Origin: Streptomyces sp. WAC 01529 | GTDB lineage: Bacteria > Actinomycetota > Actinomycetes > Streptomycetales > Streptomycetaceae | Direction of reading: 5' to 3' | NCBI RefSeq assembly: GCF_003945545.1 | Contig: NZ_CP029617.1 | Coordinates: forward strand, 3,793,001-3,857,000 | DNA: 64,000 nt | Part shown: positions 59,477-64,000 of the stretch, piece by piece | How positions within the stretch are numbered: position 1 is the stretch's first letter | Layout: every line of letters begins with the position of its first letter | Translations under genes and position numbers: made by a program | The notes under the pieces: model-generated | The model's database searches: none | What the model saw: the letters and a program-made list of their open reading frames with translations, nothing else | What the model was told of the DNA's origin: nothing

Positions 59477-61061
59477 CTGGGAGCGGGGCGGCCCGGCGTA
59501 TGGGCGCGGCCCCGAACGGAGTGCGCGCGGCGCGGGCGCCGAGCGGGGCGTGCCGGACGGGTTGCTGCTGAGTTTCCTCGGCTTCCTGCTGGGCTCGACG
59601 GTCCTGGTCTGGACGTCCACGGGCCTCGCGGCGTGGTTCGCGCGGGGGGCGTGGCCGGACGGAGTGACGTTCGGCCATACGCCGCTGGCGGTACGTCACT
59701 TGATCGGCGGCCCGCAAGATCTGCCGGGCGCCTGGCCCGAGACCCCGCCGGGCCAGCTGTCCGGATACGGCTTGTTCTGGGGCCTGTTCATCGGGCAGCT
59801 GATGGTGCTGGTCGTGCTGGCGGTGTTCGTGGTGGGGGTGGTGGTGCGGGGGCGGGCGGTCCGGCGGGCGAGGCGGGCGGGCCGCGCCGAAGGCGCATCG
59901 GGGAATAGCGGACCCGCACAGGCGGGTGGGTGGGAATCACGCGCCGAAGGCGCACTAGGGAATAGCGGGCCGGAAAGCGGGCCGGAACAGGTGGGTGCGT
60001 GGGAAACACGCGCCGAAGGCGCACCAAAGCCGAACGGACCCGCACAGAGCCCGCCCACCGAAGACACGACCCCCCGCCCCGAGCCCACGCCCGCAGCCCC
60101 GACAGCACCCCCAGAGGCCCCCCAACCCCCCCGAACCCCCCTGATCCTCGGCCCCCTTGAGACCAGAAGACCCCACGCCCTCCAGGCGGTCCAGGACGCC
60201 GAGTCCGCCGCCCTGGTCCTGACCTCCGACCCCACCCTGTGGGAGGAGACGAAGGACGCCCGCGCCAAACTGGGCCCCGTACTCCTCTACGACCCCTCGC
60301 ACCTGTGCGACACCCCCGCCCGCCTGCACTGGTCCCCCACCTCCGGCTGCCGGGACAAGGCGATGGCCGCCCAGCGCGCCGCCGCCCTCCTCGCCCCGAT
60401 AAGGCCGAGCGCCAAGCTCGACGCCGCCGTGGCCGACACGGCGGAGACCCTGCTGCGCAGCTTCCTGCACGCCGCCGCGGTGGGCGAAAGGCCGATGAAG
60501 CACGTCCACCGCTGGTCCCAGGGCACCCAGGTCCAAGAGGCGGTACGCATCCTCCGTACGCACCCCGAGGCAGCCCCCGGCGCCGCGGGCGAACTGGAGG
60601 CGACCCTGACCGCCTACCCGGAACGCCGGGACGTGGCGCAGGAGTTGACCGCACGGGCCCTCTCCGCGCTCTTCACGGTCCACGTCCGCGAGTCCTGCAC
60701 CCCCAACCGAACTGATGCGCTCACCCTGGATTCCTTTGTCCATGAAGGGGGCACGCTTTTTGTGGTGGGTGAGGCGATCGAGGATCCCAAGTCCCGCCAA
60801 GGTCCGGGTGCCATGCCGTTGCTGACGGCACTCGCCTCCAGCGTGGTCGAGCACGGCCGGCGCATGGCCGAACGGTCATCCTCCGGTCGGCTCGACCCAC
60901 CAATGACCCTCGTCCTGGACGACGCCGCCGCGGTCGCCCCGCTCCCCCAGCTCCCGGACCTGCTCACCACCGGCGCCGACCGCGGCATGCCCACGCTGGC
61001 CCTCCTCCGCTCCCGCGAACAGGCCCGCACCCGCTGGCCCCACAGCGACCTGCCGGTCTGA
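59466..61061 (+). CDS. TraG/VirD4-like protein with degenerate ATPase motifs (cmd operon)
   Basis: 531 residues. Two helices near 33-55 and 98-122, a repeat-derived linker (about 135-200), then a VirD4/TraG-type C-terminal region: DPSHLCDTPARLHWSPTSGC, a helical stretch, and LVLDDAAAVAPLPQLPDLLTTGADRGM, the TraG Walker-B-like segment with D-D for D-E. The segment that should hold Walker A reads LILGPLETRRPHAL, with no GxGK[ST]. So a coupling-protein fold without evident ATP hydrolysis. ATG 59466 overlaps the VirB4-like stop. Confidence 0.8.
   Translation: MRDDWERGGPAYGRGPERSARGAGAERGVPDGLLLSFLGFLLGSTVLVWTSTGLAAWFARGAWPDGVTFGHTPLAVRHLIGGPQDLPGAWPETPPGQLSGYGLFWGLFIGQLMVLVVLAVFVVGVVVRGRAVRRARRAGRAEGASGNSGPAQAGGWESRAEGALGNSGPESGPEQVGAWETRAEGAPKPNGPAQSPPTEDTTPRPEPTPAAPTAPPEAPQPPRTPLILGPLETRRPHALQAVQDAESAALVLTSDPTLWEETKDARAKLGPVLLYDPSHLCDTPARLHWSPTSGCRDKAMAAQRAAALLAPIRPSAKLDAAVADTAETLLRSFLHAAAVGERPMKHVHRWSQGTQVQEAVRILRTHPEAAPGAAGELEATLTAYPERRDVAQELTARALSALFTVHVRESCTPNRTDALTLDSFVHEGGTLFVVGEAIEDPKSRQGPGAMPLLTALASSVVEHGRRMAERSSSGRLDPPMTLVLDDAAAVAPLPQLPDLLTTGADRGMPTLALLRSREQARTRWPHSDLPV
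59883..60023. repeat. Dispersed repeat inside the TraG-like gene
   Basis: CGCGCCGAAGGCGCA occurs at 59883, 59940 and 60009, with GGGAATAGCGG and CAGGTGGGTG-type text between. Encodes RAEGA…GNSGP…WE(S/T) three times. Resembles the GGGTGGGTGGG intergenic repeats of this window, here in frame. Confidence 0.7.
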
Positions 61062-61093
61062 GTGGCCGACTCCGCCGGGAGCCGAGCCGAGGC

Positions 61094-62602
61094 TCAGCGC
61101 AGCGCACTGCCGAAGAGCGCCGCGGTGTTCGGAGCCGCGACGTCCTTCGGCCCGAAGGCGACGGAGCGTGTGGCGGTCAGGCCCGTGGACGTACCGCGCA
61201 GCGACCACACCGCGCCCGCCTGCGCGTTCTCCTGGACGGAGGAGGCGGCGAGGTCGGCGCGGCCGTCACCGGTGACGTCGAGCAGCGCGGTGGCCGCACC
61301 GAACAGGTCGCCCTTCTCGGCGACGCCGGGTACGCCCGCCGTGTCCTGGTGGAAGGCCTGGGCCCCGGACCCGGTCACGCCGGCGGCGCTGCCGCGTACC
61401 AGGACGACGTCGCCCGCGTCGGTGACGCCGCCGACGTCCTCGCCGATGACACCGACCGCGATATCCGCGTACCCGTCCCCCGTCACGTCGCCGACGGCGA
61501 TCGAGCTGCCGAACCGGTCCCCGTCCTCCTCGGCGCCGGGCACGCCCGGCAGGTTCTGGTCGAACCCCTGCGTCTGCGCCTTGAGGCCGTCGGCCGAGCC
61601 GAAGGCGACCCTGACCCCCGGCTCGTAGTCGTCGTCACCGAGCGCCAGGTCGTCGTAGTGGTCGCCGTTGACGTCGCCGATGGCCAACTCGCCGGCCGAG
61701 CCCGGCGCCTGGCCGCGCTTGAAGCCGGTCGGGGTGCCGTACAGGACGCTGTTGCCCCACTCGCCGTCGCCGTAGTAGTCGTTCATGGCGATGTCGGCGC
61801 GGCCGTCGCCGTTGATGTCGCCGACGGCCTTGGGGACGACCGGGCCCTGCACGGACCTGGGGCCGTCGATGCACTCCCGGTCGGCGCAGGTCGGGTCGGG
61901 GCGCTGGTCGCTGTCGTAGTCCCACCACTGCGACTTGTCCAGGAAGTCGAGGGTCTTGGCCGGGGTGCCGGTCCGCGTGACGGGGCCCTTCCAGAGGCGC
62001 GCCTGCTGGCCGATCGGGTCGTCTCCGTAGTAGCCCGGCCCGGAGAACAGGGCGAGGTCGGTGGTGCCGTCGCCGTCGAAGTCACCGGCCTGCGGGTTGA
62101 AGCCGTGGGTGGCGATCTTGGTGCCGCCGGTCAGGCCGGACGCGGAGCCCCACAGGACGACCGCGCCCGCCGAACTCCTGCTCTCGACGCCGATGACCAG
62201 GTCGGTGTACCCGTCGTGGTCCAGGTCGCCCTTGGTGAACGACTTGCCGAACGCCTGCTTGGCGGTGGCCGCCCCGGGCACCCCGCTCGTGGAGCGGCTG
62301 ACGACCTTCTTGCGGGCCGGGTCGAGGCCGTCCTTCGACCCGTACGTCACCACCACGTACCCGGCCTTGGCCTTCCCGGAGACGGTGCCGCCCGGGGCGC
62401 CGACGACCAGGTCGCCGTACCCGTCGCCGTTGAAGTCCTCCGTCACCTTCGCCGCGGCCCCCGCGCGCCCGGCGTCGGCGGCGGGAGCGGCGGCACGGGC
62501 GGTGCCCTGCCCGAGGGTGAGGGCGGAGAGGCCGCCGCCCACCAGCAGGGAGACGGCGATCACGGGCACGGTGAGGCGGGCGGTGCGATGGGCGCGCGAC
62601 AT
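61094..62602 (-). CDS. Secreted FG-GAP repeat (integrin-like) protein
   Basis: 502 residues with an Ala-ended Sec signal peptide (GTARAAA) and at least seven FG-GAP/beta-propeller blades carrying DxDGDGxxD calcium-binding loops (DFNGDGYGDLVVGAP, DLDHDGYTDLVIGV, DINGDGRADIAMND, DVTGDGYADIAVGV and others). Extracellular calcium-stabilised seven-bladed propeller, probably adhesion or scaffold. ATG at 62602 with GAGGGA upstream. Converges with the TraG-like gene. Synteny places it next to the cmd cluster. Confidence 0.93.
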   Translation of the reverse strand: MSRAHRTARLTVPVIAVSLLVGGGLSALTLGQGTARAAAPAADAGRAGAAAKVTEDFNGDGYGDLVVGAPGGTVSGKAKAGYVVVTYGSKDGLDPARKKVVSRSTSGVPGAATAKQAFGKSFTKGDLDHDGYTDLVIGVESRSSAGAVVLWGSASGLTGGTKIATHGFNPQAGDFDGDGTTDLALFSGPGYYGDDPIGQQARLWKGPVTRTGTPAKTLDFLDKSQWWDYDSDQRPDPTCADRECIDGPRSVQGPVVPKAVGDINGDGRADIAMNDYYGDGEWGNSVLYGTPTGFKRGQAPGSAGELAIGDVNGDHYDDLALGDDDYEPGVRVAFGSADGLKAQTQGFDQNLPGVPGAEEDGDRFGSSIAVGDVTGDGYADIAVGVIGEDVGGVTDAGDVVLVRGSAAGVTGSGAQAFHQDTAGVPGVAEKGDLFGAATALLDVTGDGRADLAASSVQENAQAGAVWSLRGTSTGLTATRSVAFGPKDVAAPNTAALFGSALR

Positions 62603-62730
62603 ACGACTTCCCTCGGTCAGGGTGCGGTTGAGCGGCCGCGGCGTGAAGCCACCGGTGGTTCCCCGCTGTTCACTGCGAGACACCCGCTGGTTCACACCGG
62701 CCGATCATGTGACCTCCGGCCGTGCGGGAA

Positions 62731-62782
62731 GGTTGTACGGGGAGGTCGTACGGGGAGGTCGTACGGGGAGGTCGTACGGGAC
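62731..62782. repeat. Four tandem 13-bp repeats GGTCGTACGGGGA
   Basis: Four adjacent copies (first GGTTG, last ending GGGAC) in the 204-bp gap between the FG-GAP and SDR genes. Each holds GTAC. Likely a slippage-prone minisatellite or a cluster of protein sites. Confidence 0.75.
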
Positions 62783-62806
62783 CTCAACTGCCGCACAGAG
62801 GGAAGC

Positions 62807-63538
62807 TCACCGCTTCCCCCCGTCCACATCCAACGTCGTCCCCGTAGTGAACGTGTTCTCCATCAGGTACGCCGCCGCGTGCGCGACCTCCTCCGCCGTC
62901 CCGGGCCGCCCCACCGGCAGCCGCCCCGCGATCTCCTCCCGGTAGGTGCGGTGCTCCTCAGGGCTCATGAGGTGCGCGTGCGTATCGGTCGGGCCCGGCG
63001 CGACCGCGTTGACGCGCAGTGGGGCCAGCTCCATGGCGAGGGAGGTCACCGCGGCCTCGACGGCGCCGTTGACGGCGGCGAAGGCGAAGTACCCGGGGTC
63101 GGCCTTCCGGTACAGATAGCCCGAGACGAGCGTCACCGACCCCGTCGACCTCGGCATATACGGCAGCGCCGCCCGCACGCACCGGTACTGCCCCCACCAC
63201 TTGACCTCGAAGAACCGCCGCACCTGCGCCTCGGTCAGCTCCCCGAAGGGCGCGATCACACTGCCGGACGCGCAGGTGAAGAGGTGATCGATGGTGCCGA
63301 CCGACCCCATGACCTCCTCCACGGCCTCCCCATCGGTGACGTCGAGCGCCCGGAACTCCGCCTGCGCCCCGGTCAGTTCGCTGATCCGCTCGGCATGCTC
63401 GCGCACCACATCCGCGCTGCGGTCGGTGAGCACGACGCGGGCCCCGCGCCGCGCGACGAGTTCGGCGGTGGCGAGGCCGATGCCGCCGCCCGCGCCGGTG
63501 ATGACGACCGTGCTGCCGGAGAGATTCACGTACACCAT
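62807..63538 (-). CDS. SDR-fold oxidoreductase with missing catalytic Tyr/Lys
   Basis: 243 residues of the short-chain dehydrogenase fold: TGAGGGIG (residues 14-21) for NAD(P), NAG-position CASG, and C-terminal TGTTLDVDGG. The active-site YxxxK reads FAAVN, so both Tyr and Lys are replaced; only the Ser in VSGYLYRK remains in its region. It may be a binding or regulatory protein. The start could be the ATG at 63538 or the in-frame codons just after. Confidence 0.85.
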   Translation of the reverse strand: MVYVNLSGSTVVITGAGGGIGLATAELVARRGARVVLTDRSADVVREHAERISELTGAQAEFRALDVTDGEAVEEVMGSVGTIDHLFTCASGSVIAPFGELTEAQVRRFFEVKWWGQYRCVRAALPYMPRSTGSVTLVSGYLYRKADPGYFAFAAVNGAVEAAVTSLAMELAPLRVNAVAPGPTDTHAHLMSPEEHRTYREEIAGRLPVGRPGTAEEVAHAAAYLMENTFTTGTTLDVDGGKR

Positions 63539-63642
63539 TCCTTCGACTCATCCTTCGATTCACAAGCGGGAAAGCCCGCTCACCACCACCCTCACAGCCG
63601 CACCCCGCCTGAACCTTCGAAATCCCGGTGCATAATCGTGCG

Positions 63643-64000
63643 ATGCACGATGACGCAGAGGCCCCGGAGACCGCCTGCCGGTGCACCGGCACCACCGCGG
63701 CCCCCTGCGCCGAGGGCCTGGTCCGCTACCGCGCCGCGGTCGTCAAGGGCTGCCTGCCGCGCGGGACGGCGCCCCACTGCCTCGTACGACTGGGCCTGCT
63801 CACGCCACCGCCGGACGACCCGGACGTCCTCGTGCCGGTGTCGCCCAACATCGCGGAGTCCGAACTGCTCCAGCCCGTACGGGACTTGCTCGGCGCCCAG
63901 CAGGACCGGCTGCGGTCCATCAGCTCCGGGTTCTCACCGGTCCACGCGATCTACCGCGCCGCCCGGCGCGAGTCCGAGGACTGGCTGACGGCAGTCGACG
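63643..64000 (+). CDS. LuxR-like regulator, N-terminal part, cut by window edge
   Basis: 119 residues are visible from ATG 63643. They have RGTAPHCLVRLGLLTPPPDDPDVLVPV, then LLQPVRDLLGAQQDRLRS, the N-terminal pattern of a common Streptomyces LuxR-family group whose HTH lies at the C-terminus (not in view). A Cys trio (CRCTG, PCAEG) precedes. No domain beyond this is seen. Confidence 0.65.
   Translation, partial: MHDDAEAPETACRCTGTTAAPCAEGLVRYRAAVVKGCLPRGTAPHCLVRLGLLTPPPDDPDVLVPVSPNIAESELLQPVRDLLGAQQDRLRSISSGFSPVHAIYRAARRESEDWLTAVD

Noticed and set aside
53720..61061. An integrative conjugative element
   Set aside because: No integrase, excisionase, relaxase, replication gene or att repeat; the synteny I recall with other Streptomyces points to a core locus.
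62731..62782. Tandem 13-mers considered as an iteron origin
   Set aside because: No replication gene, AT-rich stretch or DnaA boxes nearby; simple minisatellite is enough.
61349..63988. An 879-codon plus-strand open frame antisense to the FG-GAP and SDR genes
   Set aside because: It reads low-complexity Arg/Val/Gly sequence and overlaps the complement of well-supported genes; a GC artefact.

Overview
This is a high-GC window with the gene content, third-position GC bias, GTG/TTG starts and dense non-overlapping gene packing of a Streptomyces chromosome. No rRNA, tRNA, CRISPR array, transposase or integrase was seen. From recalled gene order (not computed), about 5.4-63 kb follows, in reverse, the S. 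coelicolor core-chromosome segment that carries nur, cysA, glnR, mshD, ppk, pstSCAB, csoR and the cmd cluster. It is therefore core chromosome with local accessory insertions.

Region 1 (1-5.4 kb) looks accessory. It has an edge-cut APH-type phosphotransferase, two paralogous HAD hydrolases that converge on one hairpin, and two copies of a module made of a GntR-type regulator divergent from a 61-62 aa membrane protein. Both modules carry the same palindrome between the genes.

Region 2 (5.4-16.7 kb) holds housekeeping and regulatory genes: the c-di-GMP-dependent anti-sigma factor rsiG, dtd, a YgfZ-like folate protein, the nickel regulator nur, a nitrobindin-like protein, a sulfurtransferase operon behind a Cys-rich leader peptide, DUF2993 and membrane proteins, an alpha/beta hydrolase reading in frame into a MoaD-like protein, glnR and a LacI-type regulator. 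Region 3 (16.7-31 kb) has a repeat-filled spacer, a PDZ-less HtrA-like protease with a two-component system, a cupin, a second DUF2993 protein, a secreted 5'-nucleotidase, an alkyl sulfatase with a rare TTA codon, mshD, and a YtrA-type GntR/ABC transporter operon beside a 5'-truncated gene.

Region 4 (31-41.4 kb) is phosphate and polyphosphate metabolism: ppk, CHAD and Nudix genes, pstSCAB behind a PHO box, a Pit transporter with its DUF47 partner, then csoR with its copper operator. Region 5 (41.4-53.5 kb) has lipoproteins, a bicovalent-flavin oxidase, a PAP2 phosphatase, a transglycosylase-NlpC/P60 wall hydrolase and a small type VII-secretion-like cassette (WXG100 protein, WXG-like long protein, two companions).

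Region 6 (53.5-61.1 kb) is a six-gene operon that resembles a stripped-down type IV secretion system (VirB2-, VirB8-, VirB6-, SCO6880- and VirB4-like proteins plus a TraG-like protein without a recognisable P-loop). It has no relaxase or transfer genes and corresponds to the cmd membrane-protein cluster linked to sporulation. The window ends with an FG-GAP protein, a catalytically degenerate SDR and the start of a LuxR-like regulator.
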